Shown here: one piece after another, positions 6,292 through 15,449 of the stretch | Numbering within the stretch: position 1 is the first letter of the stretch | Layout: each line of letters begins with the position of its first letter | From: Euryarchaeota archaeon UBA433 | GTDB taxonomy: Archaea > Thermoplasmatota > Poseidoniia > Poseidoniales > Poseidoniaceae | Length of the DNA stretch: 27,630 nucleotides | Direction of reading: 5' to 3' | Assembly (NCBI GenBank): GCA_002495535.1 | Contig: DAFX01000094.1 | Span: forward strand, 5,982 to 33,611 | Translations under genes and position numbers: made by a program | The notes under the pieces: model-generated | Seen by the model: the letters and a program-made list of their open reading frames with translations, nothing else | Told to the model about the DNA's origin: nothing | The model's database searches: none

Positions 6292-7419
6292 GTGGAACTT
6301 CACATTCTTGGCACTGCCTCCGCACGACCTGCAGGGGCCCGTGATGTCAGTGGAAGTTTGCTTTCATGCGACGATGGTATTGCTGTGATCGATGCGGGTG
6401 AAGGCTTCCAAGTCCGATACGCTCGGCACAGAAAGAATCTGAAAAACCACCAACCAACAGGTTCACTACGAGCGGCCAGAATTGATGCAGTTTGCTTAAC
6501 ACACGGTCATTTAGATCACACGTGGGGGTTGCTTCCATGGTTGCAAACCATGGCGCTCGATCGTCGCAATAAGCCCCTGCTCGTCATCGGCCCGAGTTCG
6601 CCAGATGTGCTCGAGGCTTTGCTAGCAAGTCAACCTCTCCCCAGCGACGCGCCACCAGCAGAACTCGCTCGTCAATTTCATTCATGGCACGCCCTGGGTG
6701 CAACCTCAGCCCAACTGGGGTATGGGGTTCGCTGGATTCTTGGCGATGCCACCACCGATTTTTGGGTCGAACTCGATCCGGTAAATGGCGCGGTGATAAA
6801 ACTCGACGCCATGCCACAACCAGCAGGCTGGAAAAGTGTCAAACTTGTTCCCTTGCCGACAAATCACACCGTTCCATCGTGCGCTTGGATGTTCGAATCC
6901 AAGGAGAAAGCAGGCAAATTCAATCGATTGAAGGCAGCTGAATTACGACTGACCAGCCACCAACAAACTGAACTCGGCCAGGGGCGCGACGTTACGCTCG
7001 AATCAGGGGAAATACTCACGTCCGCCTCGTTCCGTTCGCCAGCATTACAACCACGTCGCGTGATCGTTTCGGGTGATACGGCCGAGCAATCCTCAGGCAT
7101 CAGTGCGGTTGACGGGGTTGATGTTCTCATTCACGAAGCGACCTTTTTGGAGGCGACGGCGAGTCACGCCACCGAACACCTGCACACCACAGCGAAAGGG
7201 GCTGTACGTACAGCGGTTGCATGCAAAGCCAAACACCTCGTCCTCACTCATTTCAGTGCCCGAATTAAAGACGGTTCAACCGCTTTGAATGAAGCAAGAG
7301 ATGCTCCTTCACCTGAATCGCTGAGCATCACACTGGCGAACGACGGCGACCGAATTCAAGTCGATCCACAAGGGGCCGTTGCCCACCTCAGTTGGACCGG
7401 GAATGGCTGGGCCGCGTGA
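6292..7419 (+). CDS. rnz: Ribonuclease Z (tRNA 3'-end endonuclease)
   Basis: The product has 375 residues and is a metallo-beta-lactamase-fold nuclease that trims the 3' trailer from precursor tRNA in the cytoplasm. Zinc ligands are all present: the TxHxHxDH motif at His71-His73-Asp75-His76 (LTHGHLDHTWGLLPWLQ), His192 in PTNHTVPS, Asp262 in VSGDTAEQSSG and His320 in LTHFSAR. The GTG at 6292 is chosen as start because it gives M-E-L-H-I-L-G-T-A-S-A-R-P, the normal beginning of RNase Z; TTG 6283 would add three residues and sits only four bases after a GAGG. Length is larger than most bacterial enzymes (about 305-320), the extra lying between His76 and His192 and before the final His. It follows the PRC-barrel gene by 13 bases. 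Confidence 0.93.
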   Translation: MELHILGTASARPAGARDVSGSLLSCDDGIAVIDAGEGFQVRYARHRKNLKNHQPTGSLRAARIDAVCLTHGHLDHTWGLLPWLQTMALDRRNKPLLVIGPSSPDVLEALLASQPLPSDAPPAELARQFHSWHALGATSAQLGYGVRWILGDATTDFWVELDPVNGAVIKLDAMPQPAGWKSVKLVPLPTNHTVPSCAWMFESKEKAGKFNRLKAAELRLTSHQQTELGQGRDVTLESGEILTSASFRSPALQPRRVIVSGDTAEQSSGISAVDGVDVLIHEATFLEATASHATEHLHTTAKGAVRTAVACKAKHLVLTHFSARIKDGSTALNEARDAPSPESLSITLANDGDRIQVDPQGAVAHLSWTGNGWAA

Positions 7420-7465
7420 AACATTCTTCCACATCATTCAAGTGGGCGATGAGCAACAGCAGAAC

Positions 7466-9928
7466 ATGCGTTCCAGTGTTGTCGTGGCCCTGTTGTTCAT
7501 CATGCTCACGGTGCCTCCATCGGCTTTTGCTGATCAAGGGCGTGCGGCACCGGGGTGCAGCGAGACCACCGCTCAGGCGTTTTCGAGTTCCGATGCAATC
7601 TCCGATGGCGAATGTGTCAAAGTGTCCCTCGGCGTGTTAATGCCTGGCGATGTTTTTGACATTAACATCGACATCATCCAAGACGCAATGGACGTGCTGG
7701 TGTTCGATCAGAACACAATACAGCCCTATGATTTGGGCCAATCCTACCGATCTTCTTTCGAACCGGTGCCGTCAACAGAATCCGCGCTTGGCTCCTTTTC
7801 TTTCCACTGGAAGGTACCCGCATCGATTTCGCAAAAGACATGGTACATTGTGTTTGACAATCTGAACCATGACGGCGACCAAGGCTTGGGCGACCAGGGC
7901 GGAAATGACAGCCGTGCCAGCCTCAGTGTGGCGGCAATAGATGAGGCATATTGGACGCCGTACCACGATTTAATCGGCATGGAGCCTGACAGTTACACCA
8001 CCCTCCTCTCTGAGGGGGACCTTCGCCTGGATGCAGGAACAACCGTCGCTGTGAGCGCTTGGTCTTTGGAAGGTCAAGGCGATGTTTACCTCCAAACACA
8101 GAGCATGAACACCCTCTACACCACAGGTGGCGTTGGCACGCTTTACATCACCGGAGCGGCGCTTCAAGCAGTGGAAGGGACCTCCTCGTTTTCTTGGATT
8201 GTTCCCAATGAGCTGGATGGTGAAGCATTGTTCCTCGTTGCAGACAATACCGACACGCCTGTTGGCGGTGCAGACGGCTCAACAGATGTCCGAATGACCG
8301 TTCGTGTGGAATTGTCACCAACGCTCAACCCCGTGATCACCAGCGATGCAAACGGGGCCACAAGCATCGGTGAATCAGTGGCTTTTGACGCCATGATGAC
8401 CCCGAATCGCCTTAACCAAATCGAATCCGCCCTTTGGGACTTTGATGCCGATGTCGATTCCGACAATGATGGGACTGCGAACAACGATGCTGACGGCACA
8501 GGTTGGCAGACTGAAGCGACATGGTCCACACCAGGCCAGCGAACCGTGACCCTCTGGGTGACCTCCCCAACGGGTCAAATGGCATCGAAAACCACCTCGA
8601 TTGACGTCCAAGACATCATCGATCCAACCGCTCGAATAGGCGGCAACGGCCAACCGGTTGCAGGCGGGTGGCGTTTGCTTGTCAACGACGCTTTGGTGCT
8701 CAATTGCGACAGCAGCAGCGACGACCATGAAATTTCATTGTGTTCGTGGAGCGTGGACGGGGCTTTGTTTGGCCAAAACAACACAATTCTCGTCTCCTGG
8801 ACCACCATTGGTTCCCATGAAGTGGTGCTGACCGTTACCGATTCATCTGGCAACACCAACAGCACCGCGACGTCCGTCGTCGTTGTAGACAACACCTTAC
8901 CCGTGCTTCAACAAAGCAGCCTCAATGTTCTTCCTTCAAGCGGTATGATCGACCAAGCCATCACCTGCTCTGTATCGGCGAGTGACCCTTTCGACAACAC
9001 GATTGCACTGCGGTACCACTGGGATTTGAATCCGGAACTTGACGGCGATGGGAACGGTGATGACCGGGACGATGCGGACCGAACCGGTAGCAAAGCGGAC
9101 CTCACCTTCAAGCAACCAGGGACCTACACCGTTGTTGTTACGGTATTCGACCCGTCGAACAATTCAGACAGCCACGCGTTCACAATCAAGATTGGTGAGC
9201 CCGCAGAAGAAGGCAGCATCGCTGGATTGCTGCTCATGGTGTTGTTCATTGGAACCTTGACCATGGGCATTGCTCTGGTCGGGCATCGTCGTTGGCAACA
9301 TGGAATCGCCGTCGATCTTCTTGTTGGTCGCGGACTCAGCGAACTCGAAGCAAAGGCCCACATCGCCCAAGTTATCGACTCTCGCAAAACTCCAATGTTC
9401 GCCCCTGCCGTCGTCTTAGCCGGTCTTGATCTCTCTGAGGTGACTTCATCAGCGGTCAAGGAGGAAGAGGCCAAAGCAGCCGAACTCGAATCGATTTACG
9501 GCTCGAATGTATCGACTCAACCCACTTCGGCCTTCGCTCCTCCAACCGCCGTTCCGGCCTTCAGTGCTGGCAGTCAAGCGGCAGCAGCAGATGCTATGGC
9601 GTTGCTCAATGACGAAACGCCTCAAACAACCCCTGCACCACAAGCGGCCATGCAAGAGTTTGTCACCGACCTCATGCCCGCTGAAGCACCCCAAACCGTT
9701 GTCAAGAGCGGTGGCATACAGCTTCCCAGCAGCGTAGTTTCCAAACCCGCAGCCACAGAGGCAGAACCAACGTCCACGCCTGCTTCACCCGAGCCAGCAG
9801 TTGACACTTCGACCCGCCGAACCTGCCAAGCTTGTGGTGCAGAATTTTCTGTGACTCTTCCAGAAGGCATCGCTCAAGCCGTGGTCGCTTGTCCATCGTG
9901 CAACACCGACAACATTGTCAAGGCATGA
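7466..9928 (+). CDS. PKD-domain surface protein with a cytoplasmic zinc-ribbon tail
   Basis: The product has 820 residues. A signal peptide (MRSSVVVALLFIMLTVPPSA, FADQ) leads into an ectodomain of about 560 residues. The first half has two related beta domains with the phrase TPYHDLIGMEPDS between them. The second half holds three PKD-like domains (SALWDFDADVDSDNDGTA, LCSWSVDGALFGQNNT, RYHWDLNPELDGDGNG), each ending in a TVxLxVxD-type strand. One membrane span lies near residues 583-606. The cytoplasmic part has a short helical region (GRGLSELEAKAHIAQVI), a Pro/Ala/Thr-rich linker, and a final zinc ribbon with Cys787, Cys790, Cys809 and Cys812 (CQACGAEF ... CPSC). PKD domains are adhesion or spacing modules; the zinc tail suggests a link to something inside. 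ATG 7466 is chosen for the signal peptide; the frame is open to 7379, inside RNase Z. No promoter seen, so it may be read through from RNase Z. Confidence 0.85.
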   Translation: MRSSVVVALLFIMLTVPPSAFADQGRAAPGCSETTAQAFSSSDAISDGECVKVSLGVLMPGDVFDINIDIIQDAMDVLVFDQNTIQPYDLGQSYRSSFEPVPSTESALGSFSFHWKVPASISQKTWYIVFDNLNHDGDQGLGDQGGNDSRASLSVAAIDEAYWTPYHDLIGMEPDSYTTLLSEGDLRLDAGTTVAVSAWSLEGQGDVYLQTQSMNTLYTTGGVGTLYITGAALQAVEGTSSFSWIVPNELDGEALFLVADNTDTPVGGADGSTDVRMTVRVELSPTLNPVITSDANGATSIGESVAFDAMMTPNRLNQIESALWDFDADVDSDNDGTANNDADGTGWQTEATWSTPGQRTVTLWVTSPTGQMASKTTSIDVQDIIDPTARIGGNGQPVAGGWRLLVNDALVLNCDSSSDDHEISLCSWSVDGALFGQNNTILVSWTTIGSHEVVLTVTDSSGNTNSTATSVVVVDNTLPVLQQSSLNVLPSSGMIDQAITCSVSASDPFDNTIALRYHWDLNPELDGDGNGDDRDDADRTGSKADLTFKQPGTYTVVVTVFDPSNNSDSHAFTIKIGEPAEEGSIAGLLLMVLFIGTLTMGIALVGHRRWQHGIAVDLLVGRGLSELEAKAHIAQVIDSRKTPMFAPAVVLAGLDLSEVTSSAVKEEEAKAAELESIYGSNVSTQPTSAFAPPTAVPAFSAGSQAAAADAMALLNDETPQTTPAPQAAMQEFVTDLMPAEAPQTVVKSGGIQLPSSVVSKPAATEAEPTSTPASPEPAVDTSTRRTCQACGAEFSVTLPEGIAQAVVACPSCNTDNIVKA

Positions 9929-9941
9929 CGCGATGTACAGG

Positions 9942-9950
9942 TTTTATTTT
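9942..9950 (+). promoter_or_regulatory. Possible TATA box of the giant surface protein gene
   Basis: TTTTATTTT lies in the 60-base gap after the PKD-protein gene. A start site about 26 bases on would fall near 9972, before the GTG at 9989. It is the only T/A-rich run in this gap; the match is moderate. Confidence 0.3.
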
Positions 9951-9988
9951 GTGCGAAATTTGAACCAAGAAGGGGATGGGTTCTCATA

Positions 9989-12900
9989 GTGGCTCTTCCT
10001 GCTGGAATCATGGAGAAGGGTGCCGTTCGTGTTCTACGGGCAGGATTGCCCCAAAAGCGAGACCCTCGCCGCATGGCCGTGTTCTTGGTTTTCCTAATGA
10101 TGGCCTCGATTGGGACCCCTGTCGAGGCAGATTTGTCGGTCTCACGGGACGACTTTGGTGTGCTCGATGCGCTCGAAGAGACGCTCAATTCCAGAACCGC
10201 TAGCGGTGAAGATGAACTCGCCACCCAAGAAGCACTTGAGGCCCTCAATGCGGTCGATCTTAACGCTCGCCCGCTCAATGAAAACGACGCTTTGAGTGAG
10301 GCAAGCGCCTACCTGAGCAACGTTTCATTACGAGACAGTACCCCGTTTGAAGTCGACCATCCGCGCCCCTATGAGTTCCTTATTGATACCTCGACCCAGC
10401 CAGAGGGCTGGCCTTACAATCTATTTGAGACGCTCTTTTCAGTGAGTTCTTTGGGGCTCGACAACCCGTTAGGCATCGGGATCAATACCTATGCAATTTA
10501 CGTGAATTTCTCATCCAGAAACAACGGTCCATCCTTCGAAGCATGGCAAGAAGGAACCTTCACGGGCGAACTTTTGGTTGGCACGGATTTGGTTTTATTC
10601 AACAATTACATCGATATCGACGGCGATGGTGGCGATGATTTATCCGTCGGATTGACGATTCAGGGCATCATTACCCAAGGCGATGGCTTTGGTATCGAGC
10701 TTGGTGATTGTGTGATTACCCCAAGCCCAGCGCCCGGCATTCCAGCAGTGACCGTACCTTGCGTTGAGGAAGTGTGGGTGCGTCCGACCTTCCAATGGTC
10801 GGTGACAGCGCTGGACCAAGACGATCCGCTTTGGAATGATTTGGCCCACTTAGAGGTCAGCATGATGAAAGGCCTTGCTTTTGACTTGACACTTCAGGAA
10901 TCTGAATCGTACGCGATTGTGATCGACACCCAATTCACACAACCCCCTCACCAGCATACGGTTTCAGTCGGTCTTCAACGAATGGCCTTTTCCGTCAATG
11001 CGCTCATTACCGACACACTTGGCTTTGTCACCTCTCTCTTGGGCGGGACCTTCAATTCCAGCGACTTGAGCCTCACGTCGATTTCAGCACCGTATGCAAT
11101 TCGAGTCTCGAATCCAGATGCGCCGGGGGACAACCGACAGACCGATTGCGAGGATGAATCTTACTTCGATCCAATCGCAGATCACCTCGCTCGAAGCGAC
11201 GACCACAAGTGCGGCCTAGGGGTCGGCGTAGGTTTCATTCGGTTTGATGGATATGGCAGCGGCACAGCCGCGCCTGTGCTTGAAACTGCTTACATCGACG
11301 TCGGTTTCCATCCCGAGAAAGGAGAGACCCGCTTACCCGAAGAAGTCGACATCACCCTCCGTAATGACAACCTTGGCCAGAACACATTTGATACCGTGGA
11401 AATCTATTCGGACGTCGGCGTGGACCTCTACCTTCACTACTTCGAAGACCGCTCAAACACCCCGGAAGGCGACAGTCCGTTCGGCAACATCACCGATTCA
11501 CGCAGTTGGATTCGGGGGCTTCCATCCGGCTCAATGCCAGCCCAAGAAATTGCAGCGATCTTCACCATGATCGGAGAAGCACCCGGGTCCGAAGGATTCC
11601 CTGGCAACATTCCAGATCGCCTCTCGCTCATCATCGCCATCAAAAATTTCACAGGCGATTCAACGGGTAACGTCAACGACCCCACCTTGCCGGTTAACCC
11701 TGCACAACCTCCAAACACGCTCATCGTTATCGCAGGCACCGAATCCATCGATCGATTGGAATACAAATCCACATTCATGAGAGGGGGCTACCAAGCCGAC
11801 CGCTCCTCGCTCGAATTGGTCATAGACAACGTGCCCAATGTCATTATTGTCGAGGGAAGTTTCCAGATCCCAGAAAGCGGGTTAAGCCGAGTCAATTTCG
11901 ATAATCCAAATCTGAACAGCATCGCCCAACTTTTCGATAACGCTCTTCTGACCATCGTTGAAGTGATCCTCGATGTTGGTGACATCGTCAACGGTTTACC
12001 AGATTCAATCGTAGGTACCGCAGGCTCCGAAGGCGGTGTCGTCGAATTGCATTGCCGCAACCAAGTTCGAGAGACCCTGCCAGATTCCATCAGGGAGCCA
12101 ATGCCAATTGGCCAAGTTACCTTTTCAATTTCAAGCAGTGACAACCCGTGGTTGCCTGAAATCGACCACATTCTCCTTTCAGAAGATACCGAAATCACAA
12201 CCGTCAACGGCCGGCTAGGACCAATTGAACCACTCGTACCGGTGGCAATGAGTGCGCGCATCGGTGGTATTACGGACGTGGAACACTCCTACGATCCAAT
12301 CAATGATGTTCGTCAGATGGAATTGCGCGGGCTCGATGGAGGCCCACTTCTCATCGGGCACATGCGCCATGATGACGGAGATTTGACAAACGCAACCCGT
12401 CAATCGGCGACCGTTTCAAACCGGCCAAGCACGTTCAATCTCACTCAAACTTCAGAGGCCATGACATACTCTGCAAGCGCACCGATCGGTACAATCACCT
12501 ACGGGGGAGAATCTGCAGAGCAACGCAATGCCATTCGTCTCAAAGGCCTCCCTCAAGCGTTTTCAATTGTGCTGGGCGACACCGTTGGTTACGTAGCCAA
12601 TGAACCAATGGAGTCCATTCATATCCAAATGACCAACGCCACGAACCCGCTGACCATGGACGGCGACCACTTCCGCTTCTGGGTCAACGAAGACCTCGGC
12701 GAAGCGAGCCTGAGCGTTGCCATTTCAGAAGTCACCAGCGTTCAACGACTTTCACCGCTTGAACCTGGTTCGACAGGTCCAGAAGGGAATTCGAGAATTG
12801 AATTGACCCGCGCACAATCAGCACCGTTCAACATCTTGCTCGAGGATGAAACTGACTATGTTGACAAATTCAAGGGTATGAACGGGCGCATTGCCATCAA

Positions 12901-14713
12901 TCCATTACCAGCCGACATCACCGTCGCCTACCCGAGCGCCGTCGATTCAACAGGACTTGAGTTGCCAACCTTCGATGAAGGCGAGGGTGTCGAAGCGTTG
13001 TCGTTCTTCCTCGGCGACCTTGTTGACTTTGGTAGCGTGATCAACGACATGGTCTACGGAATGACCGTTGATTTAGGCGGAGTTTCAACAGATGAGAGCA
13101 ACATGTCGCTCGGTCTTGATTTGGTGACCGGTGAAGCGTTCAACCTCACAGCTGACATCCGCAAGGGTTCCAACATCAACGTCGAACCAGAGTGGGTTCA
13201 CGGCGTGTCAGCAAACTTCAATGAAGCCTCACTTGTGACGTTCAACTACAGCAGAATGCCAACCTTCACGCTCAGTGGACGCAGTGTTGTCAACGAGATT
13301 TTAGCAGACTACAAGGTCTCACCTTCAGAAGCTCCTGCCTTCATAGAGGCGCTTGAAGACGCCAATATTTCCTACCCGGAACTGGCCGCAAGCATACTCG
13401 AAGACGGTATCGTGCTCGACAGCGAATTAGGAGGGGTGAACGCTTCAGTCTGGGCCGAACAAGGCATTACGCAAGAGTTGCGCCGATCTTGGCACCTCCA
13501 GACATGGATGCCAAGCCTTCCATCGGGTCGCATTTTCATCGAATACGACTTCAAACTCGTGAATGACATCCCGGTCTATGAAGTCGATTTGGCGATGGAT
13601 GGATGGCAGCCACTTCGCGAACAATTCAGCCTCATCATCAACGGACTCGAAGGCAGGGATGCCCAACTTGTCATCGACGGTTTGGACACCACGAAAGCAA
13701 GCGATGTCCTTGCAAACGCCGTCTTTTCAACTCAAGACAACCTAACGGTGCCTCGAGTCTCGATTGAAATGACCTATGACCTTGGTACGAGGCTCGATTC
13801 TGCTCATGCCGTGTTCATCGATCGGCGTGCCATGACAAGAGTGGAAGCCCTGTTGATCGGCGTCCCACAGTCCACTGGATTCACCGCCACTGTTGGTGAT
13901 ATATTCCTCATCAACGTCACCGTACCCCCGGAATACCAAACCGCGGGTGGCTATTCAGCGGATTCATTGATGATTCAGCAAATGCGCTACGTCGATGATC
14001 AATGGTGGCCAGCGACGGCGTTCATGCGTAACCTACCCGGAGAGATGCGCCTTGCTGCTCAGCCAGAAAAAGAATTTGACATCCGTGCAGACATTGCTTT
14101 CCAAGGCATGATGACGCTTGATTACCATTCAAACACCGAGAATATGGATCTGTACCTCGAAGCGAGCGGTCGCGCCGTCGATACGAAAGGCGACGTGTTG
14201 ATGCTTGCAGAAGGGTTACCAAAGACCTTCATCATGGAAGCAACGGACGATTGGGGCATGAGAATTGTCTCAGACGGTCAAGGCGTGGAACGCGTCTACA
14301 TCAAACAAACAGACGTGCCATCAGCCCCAGGCGTCGTCATCGAGCGGGTGGAAGTGATCGGAGAAAACCTCCAATCGGCAACAATCCACGTGTACACGGG
14401 TCCAATGCAGTACCCGGTGATCGTTCTTGATGACTTGGACAAAGGCCGCATTATAGCAAGCGCTGAAGTCAGCGTCGAGCCCGGCTATTATGTTCCGGTT
14501 CTAGGCGATTGGCAACTCGAAGGCCGTGGCGTGTTGCTCGACACGCAATTCACGGGCCCAATCCCCACCGCATCTTCGATTGGCGTCAACGGCATGGTGA
14601 CTGACCTTTCCCTGGTTGGAACCTTTTCAGGAGGCTCTGTAGAAACGACTCACGTGCTCCTCGTCGAGCCTGTTACATCCATTATTGCTAGTGGATTAGC
14701 TATGATTTTTTGA
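9989..14713 (+). CDS. Giant secreted repetitive beta-rich protein (about 1570 residues)
   Basis: I do not recognise a named family. The hydrophobic stretch MAVFLVFLMMASIGTPVEA acts as a signal sequence; the start may be GTG 9989 (used here), ATG 10010 or ATG 10073, and the sequence does not settle it. After a helical N-terminal part (residues 50-110) the protein is almost all beta strand. One EF-hand-like loop, DIDGDGGDDLSVGL, is near residue 212. From about residue 600 a motif recurs: a strand, then [GN]-[LVR]-P, then an amphipathic strand (NVPNVIIV, NRPSTFNL, GLPQAFSIVLGD, PLPADITVAY, GVPQSTGFTATVGD, NLPGEMRLA, GLPKTFIMEA), roughly 60-240 residues apart. Cysteines are few. The C-terminus ends in a hydrophobic stretch (SIIASGLAMIF) without a charged tail. 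A long extracellular beta-solenoid or barrel-like rod is a reasonable guess. The next gene starts 9 bases after its stop. Confidence 0.8.
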   Translation: MALPAGIMEKGAVRVLRAGLPQKRDPRRMAVFLVFLMMASIGTPVEADLSVSRDDFGVLDALEETLNSRTASGEDELATQEALEALNAVDLNARPLNENDALSEASAYLSNVSLRDSTPFEVDHPRPYEFLIDTSTQPEGWPYNLFETLFSVSSLGLDNPLGIGINTYAIYVNFSSRNNGPSFEAWQEGTFTGELLVGTDLVLFNNYIDIDGDGGDDLSVGLTIQGIITQGDGFGIELGDCVITPSPAPGIPAVTVPCVEEVWVRPTFQWSVTALDQDDPLWNDLAHLEVSMMKGLAFDLTLQESESYAIVIDTQFTQPPHQHTVSVGLQRMAFSVNALITDTLGFVTSLLGGTFNSSDLSLTSISAPYAIRVSNPDAPGDNRQTDCEDESYFDPIADHLARSDDHKCGLGVGVGFIRFDGYGSGTAAPVLETAYIDVGFHPEKGETRLPEEVDITLRNDNLGQNTFDTVEIYSDVGVDLYLHYFEDRSNTPEGDSPFGNITDSRSWIRGLPSGSMPAQEIAAIFTMIGEAPGSEGFPGNIPDRLSLIIAIKNFTGDSTGNVNDPTLPVNPAQPPNTLIVIAGTESIDRLEYKSTFMRGGYQADRSSLELVIDNVPNVIIVEGSFQIPESGLSRVNFDNPNLNSIAQLFDNALLTIVEVILDVGDIVNGLPDSIVGTAGSEGGVVELHCRNQVRETLPDSIREPMPIGQVTFSISSSDNPWLPEIDHILLSEDTEITTVNGRLGPIEPLVPVAMSARIGGITDVEHSYDPINDVRQMELRGLDGGPLLIGHMRHDDGDLTNATRQSATVSNRPSTFNLTQTSEAMTYSASAPIGTITYGGESAEQRNAIRLKGLPQAFSIVLGDTVGYVANEPMESIHIQMTNATNPLTMDGDHFRFWVNEDLGEASLSVAISEVTSVQRLSPLEPGSTGPEGNSRIELTRAQSAPFNILLEDETDYVDKFKGMNGRIAINPLPADITVAYPSAVDSTGLELPTFDEGEGVEALSFFLGDLVDFGSVINDMVYGMTVDLGGVSTDESNMSLGLDLVTGEAFNLTADIRKGSNINVEPEWVHGVSANFNEASLVTFNYSRMPTFTLSGRSVVNEILADYKVSPSEAPAFIEALEDANISYPELAASILEDGIVLDSELGGVNASVWAEQGITQELRRSWHLQTWMPSLPSGRIFIEYDFKLVNDIPVYEVDLAMDGWQPLREQFSLIINGLEGRDAQLVIDGLDTTKASDVLANAVFSTQDNLTVPRVSIEMTYDLGTRLDSAHAVFIDRRAMTRVEALLIGVPQSTGFTATVGDIFLINVTVPPEYQTAGGYSADSLMIQQMRYVDDQWWPATAFMRNLPGEMRLAAQPEKEFDIRADIAFQGMMTLDYHSNTENMDLYLEASGRAVDTKGDVLMLAEGLPKTFIMEATDDWGMRIVSDGQGVERVYIKQTDVPSAPGVVIERVEVIGENLQSATIHVYTGPMQYPVIVLDDLDKGRIIASAEVSVEPGYYVPVLGDWQLEGRGVLLDTQFTGPIPTASSIGVNGMVTDLSLVGTFSGGSVETTHVLLVEPVTSIIASGLAMIF

Positions 14714-14719
14714 GGTGAT
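14711..14719 (+). promoter_or_regulatory. Ribosome binding site fused to a stop codon
   Basis: The stop TGA of the giant protein gene (14711-14713) is the first part of TGAGGTGAT, a match to the archaeal 16S anti-Shine-Dalgarno end. The ATG of the next gene is at 14723. This makes translational coupling of the two genes very likely. Confidence 0.7.
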
Positions 14720-14722
14720 TGA

Positions 14723-15385
14723 ATGTCTGGTGAACGAAAGAAAATCCCCGTCGGTGACGAGGGGGAAATGTTGGTTCATGAGGACGAGATTTCAGGCGGC
14801 AATCCAGCCGGACTGCTCAATCTTGCCGCATTGGATGCAGATGAAGACATGGCGGAGACCATGGAAGATGTTAGGCGAGCGAAAGAGGCGGTCGACTCTC
14901 TTGGTCAGAAAATCTCACCGCGCCAAGTGGCCCTCGCTGGAATCGTTCTCTTGATGTTCATCGGCGTGGTGTTGAGTGGTTGGTACTGGGTGCTTCCACG
15001 GGACAGCGTCAACGTCGAAACTCAATACATGCAGCGTGGCGGGCATCTCATGATGTCCGAGATTCACAACACGGGCAGCAGGGCGATCACCGACGTCGTG
15101 GTTCAAGTTCACTTTGCATCAGAAAACGGCAGCGAGATCTACCAGTCGATGCGCATCGAAGTCGATACGATTGACGCCCATTCTTCAATCGCGGGCGACG
15201 ATTTGGAAATGATTGTGATTGGTTACACGGTGTGGGATGAATACCTCATCACCATCGAACTTGAGTGGACGGATTACAACAACGTCGAACAGCGCGAAAC
15301 TTGGGAGCATGAGGTCGGTTATTGGGCGACAGAATTTTTCATGGACAAAGCTGAGCGAACAATTTGGCCAATGAGTTCACCCTAA
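14723..15385 (+). CDS. Single-span membrane protein, likely partner of the giant surface protein
   Basis: The product has 220 residues. The first ~68 residues are acidic and helical with no signal peptide (residues 38-62, DADEDMAETMEDVRRAKEAV), so they are probably cytoplasmic. A membrane span near residues 70-92 (VALAGIVLLMFIGVVLSGWY) follows. The outer ~125 residues form a beta domain with HNTGSRAITDVVVQVHF, which resembles the strand pattern of FxLYD or CARDB-type Ig-like domains, ending with WATEFFMDKAERTIW. I do not recognise a family. The gene starts 9 bases after the stop of the giant protein gene with a perfect GAGGTGAT, so the two proteins are probably made together. The giant protein lacks an obvious membrane anchor of its own, so anchoring or export of it is the natural hypothesis, by inference only. 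Confidence 0.8.
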   Translation: MSGERKKIPVGDEGEMLVHEDEISGGNPAGLLNLAALDADEDMAETMEDVRRAKEAVDSLGQKISPRQVALAGIVLLMFIGVVLSGWYWVLPRDSVNVETQYMQRGGHLMMSEIHNTGSRAITDVVVQVHFASENGSEIYQSMRIEVDTIDAHSSIAGDDLEMIVIGYTVWDEYLITIELEWTDYNNVEQRETWEHEVGYWATEFFMDKAERTIWPMSSP

Positions 15386-15420
15386 GTTCTCCCTTCGACA
15401 TTGTTCAGCAGACCCCAAGC

Positions 15421-15428
15421 GATAAAGC
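15421..15428 (+). promoter_or_regulatory. TATA-like box of the subtilase gene
   Basis: GATAAAGC, centred 26 bases before ATG 15450 but only 11 before ATG 15435. The spacing favours 15450 as a leaderless start, like other genes in this window. Confidence 0.35.
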
Positions 15429-15449
15429 ACGGCGATGAAAGGCCAAAAC

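Noticed and set aside
14706..14711. Run of six T at the end of the giant protein gene, considered as a frameshift site or terminator
   Set aside because: The stop is followed by a perfect ribosome binding site and a new gene with its own cytoplasmic N-terminus, so a true gene end with coupling explains it better.
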